A DNA stretch of 64,000 nucleotides from Leptolinea sp964420995 (GTDB lineage: Bacteria; Chloroflexota; Anaerolineae; Anaerolineales; Anaerolineaceae). The DNA is taken from contig CAYQUX010000013.1 in assembly GCA_964420995.1 (NCBI GenBank), positions 1 to 64,000 on the forward strand, in the 5' to 3' direction. This document shows positions 43,948-53,147 of the stretch, in pieces. The notes beneath the pieces were generated by a model. It did no database searches. It was not told the origin of the DNA and saw nothing but the letters and a program-made list of their open reading frames with translations. Numbering within the stretch: the first letter of the stretch is position 1; each line of letters starts with the position of its first letter. A program made the translations under genes and the position numbers.

Positions 43948-44625
43948 ATGCCCGCGAAGAAATCTTCTCCCGATCATAAAAAAACACCGGAAACACCCGA
44001 ATCCGATGCTTCACATTCGGAAACTGCTGAAAACACAAAAATGGAATCCGCGACGCGCGAGACAGATCATATTGAATCGCCTGCCAGACCTGACAACCGG
44101 GTGTGGCTGGTATTTGGCCTGTCTTTGCTGGGAGGCCTGGTACTGGGTTACCTGTTAAGTTTTTTCCTCTTGGTCAAACCAGCCCGGGAACAACTGGCGG
44201 TAACCTCAGTCATGCAGGTGGATGAAGATTTGTCAACCAACCAGATCAAGTCTGACCTGTCGAATACCCGGCTGCGGCAGCAGGAGATGGAAATTCGATA
44301 TTTAACGGCGGCTGCCCGTCTGGAAAGTGCCAATCAATATATTCTCCTGTTACGCATGGAAAATTGTGTTACCACCGCCCATCTTCAAGTGGAGCAAAAA
44401 AAGGGGCTGGAAGCCCGGAAATCCCTGGCTGATCTGCGCACCCTGTTTGATCAATTACGACCATATATCAACAAGAAAGACGGCCACGCATCCGACACAT
44501 TGGACGCGTTGATCCAAACGGCTATTCAAGACCTGACCAGTGATCCGGAAACTGCCCGCAGTGATCTTGACGCTATCATGGAACACCTGCAAAAAGTTGA
44601 GGTAACTCTTTTCCATATGGAATAA
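43948..44625 (+). CDS. Single-pass membrane protein with helical domain
   Basis: A 225-residue protein. The first 50 residues are polar and Glu/Thr-rich, one membrane helix spans about 52-76 (WLVFGLSLLGGLVLGYLLSFFLL), and the remaining 150 residues look alpha-helical and charged, with possible coiled coil. AAAGGACGG precedes the ATG. It sits between murJ and the sensor kinase, with the kinase start 69 bases downstream. The family is not recognised; possibly a TPR-like scaffold. Confidence 0.65.
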   Translation: MPAKKSSPDHKKTPETPESDASHSETAENTKMESATRETDHIESPARPDNRVWLVFGLSLLGGLVLGYLLSFFLLVKPAREQLAVTSVMQVDEDLSTNQIKSDLSNTRLRQQEMEIRYLTAAARLESANQYILLLRMENCVTTAHLQVEQKKGLEARKSLADLRTLFDQLRPYINKKDGHASDTLDALIQTAIQDLTSDPETARSDLDAIMEHLQKVEVTLFHME

Positions 44626-44694
44626 TTCTTGCATATGCTATACTTTCAACGTATCCGGTAAGCATATCTACTGGAATCTACCGACAAGATAGCC

Positions 44695-46269
44695 ATGAAC
44701 AAAGACCAGGATTCCACCCAAAAGCCAGTAAACCTGTTACTGGAAATTAGTCGTGAGTTAACAGCCGCTCTCGATTTACATACCGTTTTGGAAAGGGTGC
44801 TGGCGCTTTCCACGGGGAGTATCGGGGTGGAACGGGCCAGTTTAATCGTTATTGATGACCGCAATAAACCCATCGACGCGGCCATCATGGTGGATGGCCG
44901 AATCATCGCGCATCGAACCGACCAGCTTCAGGCCACCATTGAAAGCGGGTTGGCGGGTTGGGTGATTAAAGAAAAAAAGTGCGTCTGGATTAAAGACACA
45001 CTAAAGGACAATCGCTGGTTGAGACGGCAGGACGATGAACCGGAGAAAACCGGGTCAAAATCAGCCATCTGTTTACCCTTGATGCAGCGCGACTCTCTGG
45101 TGGGCGTGCTGACAATTGTGCACCCCCAGCCTGATTCTTATTCGCAGGATGATTACAAGTTGCTGCAGGGAGTTGCCGACCTGTGCGGTTCTGCCATTGG
45201 CAATTCGCGTCTGTTTGAATCGCTCAAATCGGCCAACCGGCGGTATCGTGAATTGTTCGACGATAGCATTGACCCCATATTTATTACCGATATGGAAGGG
45301 GAGATCCTCGAAGCCAACCGGCAGGCCAGCGGCGTCACCGGCTACCAGCCGGTAGAGTTGATCGGTCGCTCGTTGTTTGACCTGCAAACCCGCGACCGTT
45401 CCATTATTCAGGAGGAACAATCCCGACTTTCCACCGGTATGGCGATCTCTTTTGAATCAAAAATGATGCTGCGCAACGGCGCCACACTACCGGTCATGGT
45501 GCATATTCGCCGCGAGAACATTGACGACGTGGATTTAATGCAATGGCTCTTCCGGGATATCAGCGAGCGCAAGGAGCTCGACCGGCTGCGTGACGATCTT
45601 TCGGCTATGATCTATCACGATCTGCGCTCTCCTCTGGCCAATGTGATCTCCAGCCTGGATATCATGCTGGCCTCACAGCCTGATCTCACCACGCCCAATG
45701 CCGGGCTGATACAGATCGCCTACCGCTCGGCGGAACGCATGCAACGTTTGATCAGCGCGCTGCTGGATATCAGCCGCCTGGAGGCAGGGCAATCCATTCT
45801 GAAACCAAAAATCACTGAGGCGCGAACCATCTTGCAGGAAGCCTTTGATGTGGTAAAGCCAAATATCGACACAAAACAGCAAACCCTGGCTCTTGTTTTA
45901 CCCAAAGAACCAGTTTTTCTGTATGTGGATATTGACATGATGCGCCGGGTATTGATCAATCTGACAGAAAATGCCAACAAGTTCACCCCGAACGGCGGCG
46001 CCATTCAAATGGGATGCCTTGTTCAGGACGAGAAGGCAGAGTTGTGGGTGCGAGATAGTGGCCCGGGAATACCGGCGGAAAGCGCGAAAACAATTTTTGA
46101 CAAATATGTTCGTCTCCAGAGCGAGAACACGCCCAAAGGGCTCGGACTTGGTCTGGCATTCTGCCGGCTGGCTGTGGAAGCCCATGGGGGAAATATCTGG
46201 GTTGAAAGCTCACGTGGACAGGGCAGCCGGTTTGTTTTGACGGTTCCTCTTGCAAAAGAGACTCTTTAA
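44695..46269 (+). CDS. GAF-PAS sensor histidine kinase
   Basis: A 524-residue cytoplasmic histidine kinase. An N-terminal GAF domain (about 15-170; SIGVERASLIVIDD and LTIVHPQPDSYSQDD) is followed by a PAS domain (about 180-300; DPIFITDMEGEILEANRQASGVTGY), a HisKA domain with the phosphorylatable His in MIYHDLRSP (about 308), and a HATPase with N-box NLTENANKF, G1 DSGPGIP and G2 GLGLGLAF. All catalytic motifs look intact. A TGCTATACT extended -10 lies near 44634-44642. The response regulator at 48219 is the only candidate partner in the neighbourhood. Confidence 0.92.
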   Translation: MNKDQDSTQKPVNLLLEISRELTAALDLHTVLERVLALSTGSIGVERASLIVIDDRNKPIDAAIMVDGRIIAHRTDQLQATIESGLAGWVIKEKKCVWIKDTLKDNRWLRRQDDEPEKTGSKSAICLPLMQRDSLVGVLTIVHPQPDSYSQDDYKLLQGVADLCGSAIGNSRLFESLKSANRRYRELFDDSIDPIFITDMEGEILEANRQASGVTGYQPVELIGRSLFDLQTRDRSIIQEEQSRLSTGMAISFESKMMLRNGATLPVMVHIRRENIDDVDLMQWLFRDISERKELDRLRDDLSAMIYHDLRSPLANVISSLDIMLASQPDLTTPNAGLIQIAYRSAERMQRLISALLDISRLEAGQSILKPKITEARTILQEAFDVVKPNIDTKQQTLALVLPKEPVFLYVDIDMMRRVLINLTENANKFTPNGGAIQMGCLVQDEKAELWVRDSGPGIPAESAKTIFDKYVRLQSENTPKGLGLGLAFCRLAVEAHGGNIWVESSRGQGSRFVLTVPLAKETL

Positions 46270-46292
46270 TTCCTACTGGAGTTCATGAAATA

Positions 46293-47150
46293 ATGGAAGA
46301 AATCGCGCGAAACGTCTTTATTGAGACAGGATTTATCGGTGTAACCATCGGCGCCATCCCATTTTCACAGGGGCAGATTCTGATCGATGCACCCTTCCGC
46401 AATGATGATATCCGCTCCTGGCGTGCCTCACTGGTTAACCTGGCAGCCGGCGGAGAGCGTGTGCTCATTAACCTTGACGCGCATTACGACCGCACCCTGG
46501 GGTCGCGCGCCATGGAAGCCACATTGATCGCCCATGAAGCAACCGCCATAGCGTTTCGCAGCCGCCCGTTGACATTCAAGAACCAGCACCTGGGAACAGG
46601 AGCCGCATGGGAACAAAGCAACAACCTGGGAACGGTGCGCTGGGTCCCGCCCGACCTTACCTTTGATTGTGCCATTTATCTATATCCCGATAGTCACCCC
46701 CTGGTGATGGAACACCATCCCGGCCCCATGGCCGGGTCGTGCTGGGTCGAAATTCCCGGTGAGAAAGTGATTTTTGTCGGCGATACACTTCCGGTTGATC
46801 AACCGCCATTCCTGGCAAACGCTGATATTCCAGCGTGGATAACATCTCTTGAAATACTGCAATCTCCGCGTTTTACGGGGTATAGAATTGTCAGCGGCAG
46901 GGGCGGTATGACCACAGTGGAAAAAGTTCCCGCGCTCATCCAATGGTTGAATGGTGTTGAAGAGAAGATAAAGGCCATGGGTGAGAAAAACACACCGCCT
47001 GAGGAAACCGCGGGACTGGTCAATGGACTTCTGGGGGCGTTTGCCTTCCCGGCAGAATTTAAGAGCCAGTACACAGACCGTCTGAAATGGGGTCTTTTCC
47101 AGTATTACGCGCACCGTTACTTCCCCATGCGCGCCGAATCGGAAGAATGA
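46293..47150 (+). CDS. Metallo-beta-lactamase-fold hydrolase
   Basis: A 285-residue MBL-fold protein. It has VLINLDAHYDRTLGS (degenerate HxHxDH-like motif I), MEHHPGPMAGSCWVE (metal-ligand His) and FVGDTLPVDQPP. The HxHxDH box reads DAHYDR, so a metal ligand is altered and the activity needs testing. The gene is followed by the asparaginase with an ATGA overlap, indicating co-translation. The substrate is unknown. Confidence 0.75.
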   Translation: MEEIARNVFIETGFIGVTIGAIPFSQGQILIDAPFRNDDIRSWRASLVNLAAGGERVLINLDAHYDRTLGSRAMEATLIAHEATAIAFRSRPLTFKNQHLGTGAAWEQSNNLGTVRWVPPDLTFDCAIYLYPDSHPLVMEHHPGPMAGSCWVEIPGEKVIFVGDTLPVDQPPFLANADIPAWITSLEILQSPRFTGYRIVSGRGGMTTVEKVPALIQWLNGVEEKIKAMGEKNTPPEETAGLVNGLLGAFAFPAEFKSQYTDRLKWGLFQYYAHRYFPMRAESEE

Positions 47151-48202
47151 CCATGCCCGCAGAGTACGCCAACTGGTACAAGGCTGTTGTTGAGGTTACC
47201 CGTGGAAGAATCGTCGAGTCAATCCATTATGGAGCGGCGGCTGTCGTTAACAGTGAAGGTCGAATGATTGCGTTCTACGGTGATCCGTACGCGGTTTCTT
47301 TTATGCGCTCCTCCGCCAAACCATTCCAGGCACTGCCGTTCATTGAACTGGACGGAGATGAAAAATTTGGCTTTACTCCCGCCGAAGTCGGACTGATCTG
47401 CGCTTCACATTCGGGTACCGATGAACATCGCGATGCGCTGCTGCGTTTGCAGGCGAAGATCGGCATTACCGAAGCGGATTTAATGTGCGGCACGCATCCC
47501 CCCTTCCACCAACCCACGGCAAATTCTCTACTCATACGTGGAGAAAAACCCACCCCCAACCGGCACAATTGTTCCGGTAAACACACCGGCATGCTGGCGC
47601 ATGCCCGGTTAAGGGGTATGCCGTTAATGAAATACCTTGATATGGATTCCCCCGTGCAGCAAAGCATACTTCAAGCCTTTTCCGAAATGTGTGAAATTCC
47701 CTCAGAGCAGGTGGAACTGGGAATAGATGGCTGCTCGGCGCCGGTTTTCGCGGTTCCTTTGTTCAATGCCGCGCTCGGTTTTGCCCGCTTGAGTGATCCA
47801 CGTGAATTGAAGCCTGAACGCGCCAGAGCCTGCCGGAAGATATTCGACGGTATGACCGGAGCGCCCGGCATGGTGGCTGGACCGGGACGCTTTGACACTC
47901 TTTTCATGGAAACGAACAAGGGAAGGATTTTGACAAAAACCGGTGCGGAAGGGTACCAGGCTTTCGGTATTCCGGCTGCGGATGGGCGTCCCGGTTTGGG
48001 AATTGCCTTGAAAATTGCGGATGGAGATGTGAATGACCGCGCGCGGTCATTGATGGGATTGGAAATCTTACGCCAATTGGATTTGCTGACACCGGATGAA
48101 GCCGACAAATTGGCCGCCTTTGACACCCGCAAGATTACCAACTGGCGAAACATCGAAATCGGTGAGATACGCCCCTGTTTTGAGTTAATCAAGTTGTCCT
48201 GA
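47147..48202 (+). CDS. Asparaginase_II-family protein
   Basis: A 351-residue protein of the L-asparaginase II (PF06089) family, hydrolysing asparagine to aspartate and ammonia. Signatures are VVNSEGRMIAFYGDPY, FMRSSAKPFQALPFIE, SHSGTDEHRDALLRLQ, HNCSGKHTGMLAHA and GIDGCSAPVFAVPL. The ATG at 47147 overlaps the MBL stop; one at 47153 is possible. The response regulator begins 17 bases after its stop. Confidence 0.9.
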   Translation: MTMPAEYANWYKAVVEVTRGRIVESIHYGAAAVVNSEGRMIAFYGDPYAVSFMRSSAKPFQALPFIELDGDEKFGFTPAEVGLICASHSGTDEHRDALLRLQAKIGITEADLMCGTHPPFHQPTANSLLIRGEKPTPNRHNCSGKHTGMLAHARLRGMPLMKYLDMDSPVQQSILQAFSEMCEIPSEQVELGIDGCSAPVFAVPLFNAALGFARLSDPRELKPERARACRKIFDGMTGAPGMVAGPGRFDTLFMETNKGRILTKTGAEGYQAFGIPAADGRPGLGIALKIADGDVNDRARSLMGLEILRQLDLLTPDEADKLAAFDTRKITNWRNIEIGEIRPCFELIKLS

Positions 48203-48218
48203 TCGGGAGGGGTGACGT

Positions 48219-48659
48219 ATGCGAATTCCCCGTATCCTTGTAATTGATGATGATCCGACCATTACCCGGATCGTCAAATTAACCCTGCGCAATAAGGGGT
48301 ATGAAGTTGACTGCGCCGAGGATACCCACAGTGGATTGAAGGAATTATTTCAAGAAACAATCGACCTGTTGCTGCTGGACTATATGCTTCCTGAACAAAA
48401 CGGTCTATCTTTCTTGAAGGATATCCGGGCCGAACCAGAATTGAAGAAGTTACCGGTGATCATGATGACCACCATCAGTTCGGGCGATGTTGTGCAGGCA
48501 GCCCGTATTCTGGGTGCCAATGACTTCATTACCAAACCTTTTGATTTGAACACGCTCTTGGAAAAGGTAGCCAAATATGTTCCTTTTCCCCAGGAAGAGG
48601 AGACACTTGCTGATGGCGAAGAGACATCAGATGCTACTAATGATCAGACGGTGAATTAA
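48219..48659 (+). CDS. CheY-like response regulator (receiver only)
   Basis: A 146-residue single receiver domain. VIDDDPTITR (acidic pocket near residues 9-12), the phospho-acceptor Asp in LLLDYMLPEQ (about 53) and the Lys of FITKPFD (about 105) are present. The tail is acidic and contains no output domain, so it acts by protein contact. GGGAGGGG precedes the ATG. It lies downstream of the histidine kinase, with two enzyme genes between. Confidence 0.9.
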   Translation: MRIPRILVIDDDPTITRIVKLTLRNKGYEVDCAEDTHSGLKELFQETIDLLLLDYMLPEQNGLSFLKDIRAEPELKKLPVIMMTTISSGDVVQAARILGANDFITKPFDLNTLLEKVAKYVPFPQEEETLADGEETSDATNDQTVN

Positions 48660-49092
48660 TACGTTTCCCCATAACAAGAGCGTCTTCTCCGTCAGAGTAG
48701 TACCTCTGGCGGATTTCCTTTTTCTGGTATCCCAGTTTCTCATATAAATGGATGGCTGCCTGGTTCGACCTTCGAACGCAGAGTTGAATGACCGGCCGAC
48801 GCACCAGTTTTTCAATTTCTTTCATCAAAGATTCCCCAATACCCTGACGGCGGAACTCTGAAGCCACACCCACCAGGCTCACCCAGGCGCAGGATTCAAA
48901 GAAATTCTCCTCCACAGAAATAAAGCCCACCAGGGTATCCCCTGTGTGGGCTTTGATATGAATTCCCCCGGGAAAGATCAGGGCTGTCAGAAGATCAAGC
49001 ACCGGCCAGGCGTCTTCTTTGAACACCTCTTTGATCAACCTGCGTAAGGCGTTCAAATCCTGCAGCCTGGCCGGTGATGTACGAAAGATCAA
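48637..49092 (-). CDS. GNAT-family acetyltransferase
   Basis: A 151-residue acetyltransferase of the RimI-like class, with LVGVASEFRRQGIGESLMKEIEKL (acetyl-CoA loop, about 78-90) and SNQAAIHLYEKLGYQKKEIRQRYYSDGEDALVM at the C terminus. The only start in frame is TTG at 49092, which overlaps the SPFH gene stop as TTGA, so coupling is likely. Its 3' end overlaps the response regulator stop by 23 bases on the opposite strand. Confidence 0.85.
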   Translation of the reverse strand: MIFRTSPARLQDLNALRRLIKEVFKEDAWPVLDLLTALIFPGGIHIKAHTGDTLVGFISVEENFFESCAWVSLVGVASEFRRQGIGESLMKEIEKLVRRPVIQLCVRRSNQAAIHLYEKLGYQKKEIRQRYYSDGEDALVMGKRINSPSDH

Positions 49093-49997
49093 GCTTTCGA
49101 ACCAACTCCTTTTACAAAGTTGTTCAACATGCTGGTGAATTCCATCGGGAATATGTATTTGGTAGCCGGGTTGGCCGACATATTCTTCAGGGTGTCAAAG
49201 TACTGCAAAGTGACGGTATGCTGATCGAGCTTATTGGCCACCGCGTCGATCTTAGACAGGGCGCCGGCGTAACCTTCGGCCCGCAATTGTTGGGCCTGCA
49301 ACTCGCCTTCCGCTTTCAAAATACTGGATTGTTTATCGCCTTCCGCGCGCAGAATGGCCGCCTGTTTTTCACCGGTGGCCACATTGACAGCCGCCTCGCG
49401 GGTACCTTCAGATTCTGTGACAATGGCGCGGCGATTCCGCTCCGCAGTCAACTGGCGGTTCATGGCTTCTTGTACTTCGCGCGGCGGAATGATCTCGCGG
49501 ATTTCCACGTTGGTCACTTTAACACCCCAGCGTTCGGTCACTTCATCCAGACGGGTACGCAGCATGGTGTTGATGTGTTCGCGCTCGGAAAGCACACCAT
49601 CCAGCGGAATACCACCGATAACGGAACGCAGTGTGGTAGTCGCCAGACCCTGGGCAGCCAGTTCAAAATTACCAACCTGCAGCACGCTTTCCGTTGGGCT
49701 GACCAGTTTGTAGTACCAGAGGAAATCAATGGAGATGGGTGCATTATCCTTGGTAATGGAAGTCTGATGTGGAATTTCGCGTACCTGCTCGCGCAGGTCA
49801 ACCCGCACCGCTCGATCGATGATCGGGATGAGCAGGATCAAACCAGGGCCTTTGTCGCCGATGCAACGTCCCAGTCGGAAGACAACCAGTCGTTGGTACT
49901 CAGGCACGACCTTGATAGCCGACGAGAGGAAAAATATTGCGATGACTACGACAAATCCAACAAGACATAATACGGGGGTAATTGAAGCGGGATCCAT
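49089..49997 (-). CDS. SPFH/Band 7 (stomatin-prohibitin) family protein
   Basis: A 302-residue membrane-anchored protein. An N-terminal helix (about 7-27) is followed by the Band 7 region VVPEYQRLVVFRLGRCIGDKGPG, DNAPISIDFLWYYKL and VTNVEIREIIPPREVQEAMNRQLTAER. It forms oligomeric rafts that organise membrane domains, and its usual partner NfeD lies just upstream on the same strand. GGAGACAG precedes the ATG. Confidence 0.93.
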   Translation of the reverse strand: MDPASITPVLCLVGFVVVIAIFFLSSAIKVVPEYQRLVVFRLGRCIGDKGPGLILLIPIIDRAVRVDLREQVREIPHQTSITKDNAPISIDFLWYYKLVSPTESVLQVGNFELAAQGLATTTLRSVIGGIPLDGVLSEREHINTMLRTRLDEVTERWGVKVTNVEIREIIPPREVQEAMNRQLTAERNRRAIVTESEGTREAAVNVATGEKQAAILRAEGDKQSSILKAEGELQAQQLRAEGYAGALSKIDAVANKLDQHTVTLQYFDTLKNMSANPATKYIFPMEFTSMLNNFVKGVGSKA

Positions 49998-50021
49998 TCT
50001 GTCTCCTTATACTAAGTTTTC

Positions 50022-50648
50022 TTACTCGTGCAACAGATCAGAGGAAGATTTCTCCTCTGTCCATGGTTCTACTTCGAGTGTGAAGCCATGCTGAGAGATT
50101 ACAGTCACTTTCGTGCCGGCAGATATGGGTTCCTTCGAACGCGCACTCCATTCTTCATTCAGCATAAAAACGGTTCCTGTATGGTGAACGGCTGATCGGG
50201 CAATACCCGACTGTCCAACCAGTTTTCCTGTGCGATTGTAGGGTTTCATCTTCAACGCTTCCAGGCCGCGTGTCGCGATGATCCACATCAATCCGGTGAC
50301 CAGCACGGACGTTACCGAAGCCAGGATGGGATTAATGGCCGGTTGGCCTGATTCGGTGCGGAACATGAATACCGAACCGACGATCATGGCCAGAATGCTG
50401 ATCACCAGGTAGAGCAGGTTGCGTGATTTACGCAGCACAAACAGGAAGGGAAATACTCCTCCCAGCAGTATGACCAGCGCCCACCAGTTGATGGGCAAAT
50501 TTGCCACGGAATACCCGGCAATGATTATGGCCAGCACGGCACCAACTTCCAGAAGACCGGTGCCAGGGGCGAACAATGCCAGAATCGCCATGACAAAGCC
50601 GCCTACCAGAATGACATACGATATATTTGGATCCAGTAGAAAGTTCAT
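50022..50648 (-). CDS. NfeD-like membrane protein
   Basis: A 208-residue protein with about five hydrophobic segments and a C-terminal OB-fold NfeD domain (about residues 140-205: LVGQSGIARSAVHHTGTVFMLNEEWSARS). It lacks the ClpP-like protease half of long NfeD proteins, so it is the short type. The NfeD/SPFH pair is a classic neighbour set; the two share a transcript here. GAAGGGTGAA precedes the ATG. Confidence 0.9.
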   Translation of the reverse strand: MNFLLDPNISYVILVGGFVMAILALFAPGTGLLEVGAVLAIIIAGYSVANLPINWWALVILLGGVFPFLFVLRKSRNLLYLVISILAMIVGSVFMFRTESGQPAINPILASVTSVLVTGLMWIIATRGLEALKMKPYNRTGKLVGQSGIARSAVHHTGTVFMLNEEWSARSKEPISAGTKVTVISQHGFTLEVEPWTEEKSSSDLLHE

Positions 50649-50671
50649 TTCACCCTTCTTTTTCTCGTTTC

Positions 50672-50700
50672 ATTATATACAAGCCATGGAAGACTGGCAA
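50672..50700 (-). promoter_or_regulatory. Sigma70-type promoter of the nfeD-SPFH operon
   Basis: On the minus strand TTGCCA (50695-50700) and TATAAT (50672-50677) are separated by 17 bases, close to ideal spacing. The start of transcription would be about 15-20 bases before the nfeD ATG. Confidence 0.7.
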
Positions 50701-50786
50701 CAAACATTAAGTATCTTTAACAATATACGTTATTGTCGATGTGGGAGTATCATCAGATTACCTGTTATTACTTACGGGAGCAACTT

Positions 50787-51470
50787 ATGTCACAAATCAC
50801 CTGGCTTGGACATTCCGCGTTCTCATTATCCACGAACGAATTAACCATTCTGGTTGATCCGTTTATCACCCGAAATCCTTCCGCGGCCGTGTCTGTTGAG
50901 GAAATCAAGGCAGACTATATCCTTGTCACCCACGGGCACGGCGATCATCTGGGCGACACCATCCGCATCGCCCGCCGCACCGGCGCGACGGTTATCAGCA
51001 ATGCTGAGATTTGCGACTGGTTGGAGAAGAAAGAAGTGAAAACCCACAGCCAGCATATCGGCGGCGGATTCCATCATCCCTTTGGGTATGTAAAATTGAC
51101 CTTCGCCGCGCATGGCTCCGCGCTTCCGGATGGTTCCTGCGGAGGCAACCCGGCGGGATTCCTGATCACCCTGAAGGAGAATGGCAGGAAGGTTTACTTT
51201 GCCGGTGATACCGGCCTGTTTGGTGATATGCGTCTGATTGGTGAAGAAGGCGTGGATCTGGCTTTCCTGCCGATCGGCGACAACTACACCATGGGTCCGG
51301 CAGACGCGCTGCGGGCGGTTAAATTGATCCAGCCGGCGCGGGTGGTGCCCATTCATTACAGCACCTTCCCGCTCATTCGGCAGGACGCGCAGGCCTGGGC
51401 GCGAGAGGTGCAATCACAAACGCCGGCGAAAGTCAGTGTGCTTTCACCGGGAGAAAGCCTGTCTTTATAG
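50787..51470 (+). CDS. UPF0173-type metal-dependent hydrolase (MBL fold)
   Basis: A 227-residue MBL-fold protein. The metal-binding signature is THGHGDHLGD (about 47-57), followed by AHGSALPDG, YFAGDTGLF and IPIGDNYTMG-like LPIGDNYTMG and PIHYSTFP. It matches the UPF0173/UlaG-like hydrolases in length and order. I chose ATG 50787 because GGGAG lies eight to ten bases upstream; the earlier ATG at 50733 is unlikely. Confidence 0.88.
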   Translation: MSQITWLGHSAFSLSTNELTILVDPFITRNPSAAVSVEEIKADYILVTHGHGDHLGDTIRIARRTGATVISNAEICDWLEKKEVKTHSQHIGGGFHHPFGYVKLTFAAHGSALPDGSCGGNPAGFLITLKENGRKVYFAGDTGLFGDMRLIGEEGVDLAFLPIGDNYTMGPADALRAVKLIQPARVVPIHYSTFPLIRQDAQAWAREVQSQTPAKVSVLSPGESLSL

Positions 51471-51479
51471 GCGGGTAAT

Positions 51480-52103
51480 TTACACAATTGGTTGAAAAAC
51501 CTCAACGCGGTCGCCGCTATCCTGAATAAGCAGCGGGGCCCGTCTGAGCAAGAGACCGCCTACCACCCACAGGTCACCCACCGCGCCGGCAATATTCATC
51601 ACCACGATCAACCCGACGTGGAAGATGAGCTCACGGGGCACGAACGGGATGATTGCCAGCCCGAGCAATGTGAGCACAATCAACGGACTGATGGCGGTGA
51701 CCAGGTAGGGGGGTTTTGAAATATACACACCGGGGGCTGCCGCGTAGGCATATCCCGGGCCAATGGCAAAGATCGGTTTCCTGCCGGTGATCATCCGGAA
51801 ACAGATGCCGTGCACACCCTCGTGCAATATCACCAGAAGGATGAAATCCACAACCATGGCCAGCAGGAAGAATCCGAATTGTCCGAAGTTGTCCACCTCA
51901 AAATTTAAGACCACACCGGCATCCTGCGGCCGCACCCGAAAAATGTAACCGGGCAATACGGCAGCCGACAGAATGAACAGCCCGAACCCCACCAGGTTCA
52001 GAATGATCATCATGCGGGTGTTATCCCGCAGGTTGAACTCGCCGGTCTGCCGGTACCCCTCCGGAAGGGTTTCGCGGGTCAAAGGAGTATCTACTTGCCC
52101 CAT
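51480..52103 (-). CDS. DUF3267 putative membrane metallopeptidase
   Basis: A 207-residue protein with four to five membrane helices and a zincin-like ILHEGVHG motif (about residues 92-99), the HExxH signature of DUF3267. It starts within the last 13 bases of the oxidoreductase gene, so it is co-transcribed. Its function is unknown. Confidence 0.82.
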   Translation of the reverse strand: MGQVDTPLTRETLPEGYRQTGEFNLRDNTRMMIILNLVGFGLFILSAAVLPGYIFRVRPQDAGVVLNFEVDNFGQFGFFLLAMVVDFILLVILHEGVHGICFRMITGRKPIFAIGPGYAYAAAPGVYISKPPYLVTAISPLIVLTLLGLAIIPFVPRELIFHVGLIVVMNIAGAVGDLWVVGGLLLRRAPLLIQDSGDRVEVFQPIV

Positions 52104-53107
52104 TCGAGAACGATCTTTCCGATGGTGCTACCGCTCTCCAGTTTCGCATGGGCGCGTTTCAGGTTGACCGCGCTCACCGCACCGTAGTTCTCCTTCATTG
52201 TGGTACGCACCTTCTTTTCATCCACCAGCCGGGCGAGCTCATTCAAAATCTCACCCTGACGGGCCAGGTCTTCCGTCTGAAAGGCGGTACGCGTGAACAT
52301 AAATTCCCAGCAGATGGTGGCGCTTTTGCGTTTCAAAAGGTTAATATCCAGGATTGGATCGGGATCATCGATCAGGCACAATTTCCCCTGCGGGGCGAGT
52401 ATTTCGACGATCTCTTTATAGTGCGTGCTGGTCTGAGTCAGGCTGGCGATATATTGGACCTGCGGGATTCCAACACGTTTGAGTTCATCCAGCAGCGATT
52501 TGCTATGGTCGATGACATGATGCGCGCCCATTTCTTTTACCCAGGCCTGAGTTTCCGGCCGCGATGCCGTGCCAATGACTGTCAGGCTGGTCAACTGGCG
52601 CGCCAGTTGGATCATAACCGAACCGACGCCGCCCGCGCCGCCGATCACCAGAAGGGTGCCGGTGGTGGCCGGTGCAGGATTAAGGCACAGGCGGTCAAAC
52701 AGCATCTCCCAGGCGGTTATGGCGGTTAAAGGAAGGGCGGCTGCCTCTGGGTGCGTGAGGGAGGCTGGTTTTTTTCCGGCGATGCGTTCATCCACCAGTT
52801 GAAGTTCGGCATTGCTTCCGGGCCGGTTATTCTGTCCGGAATACCAGACTTCGTCACCCGCCTTGAACAGGCTGGCATCCGGTCCGGTCTGAACGACCAC
52901 ACCCGAAGCGTCGTACCCGAGCACATTCACCTGCCCTTCCGGCGGGGTGATGCGTTTGCGAAGTTTGAAATCCACCGGATTAACCGAAATGGCTTTGACC
53001 TGAACCAGCAGATCGCGCCCGGCCGGTTTGGGGTCGGGTAATTCCACATCCAGCAGTGCTTCAGCTTCGGTTATGGGCAGGGATTTGTAATATCCAACAG
53101 CTTTCAT
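52091..53107 (-). CDS. Zinc-type alcohol dehydrogenase-like / quinone oxidoreductase
   Basis: A 338-residue medium-chain dehydrogenase/reductase. It has VNPVDFKLRK, NVLGYDASGVVV, a nucleotide-binding VIGGAGGVGSVMIQ (about 150-163) and HVIDHSKSLLDEL. Catalytic zinc ligands of classical ADH are absent, so it is probably a quinone-oxidoreductase-like enzyme of the COG0604 type. GGAGG precedes the ATG at 53107. The electron acceptor is not known. Confidence 0.88.
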   Translation of the reverse strand: MKAVGYYKSLPITEAEALLDVELPDPKPAGRDLLVQVKAISVNPVDFKLRKRITPPEGQVNVLGYDASGVVVQTGPDASLFKAGDEVWYSGQNNRPGSNAELQLVDERIAGKKPASLTHPEAAALPLTAITAWEMLFDRLCLNPAPATTGTLLVIGGAGGVGSVMIQLARQLTSLTVIGTASRPETQAWVKEMGAHHVIDHSKSLLDELKRVGIPQVQYIASLTQTSTHYKEIVEILAPQGKLCLIDDPDPILDINLLKRKSATICWEFMFTRTAFQTEDLARQGEILNELARLVDEKKVRTTMKENYGAVSAVNLKRAHAKLESGSTIGKIVLEWGK

Positions 53108-53147
53108 GGGTATACCTCCACATATTGCCTGAATATAATGATTGGGT

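Noticed and set aside
49074..49970. Plus-strand frame opposite the SPFH gene
   Set aside because: The SPFH protein is conserved, has a ribosome site and pairs with NfeD; the opposing frame has none of these.
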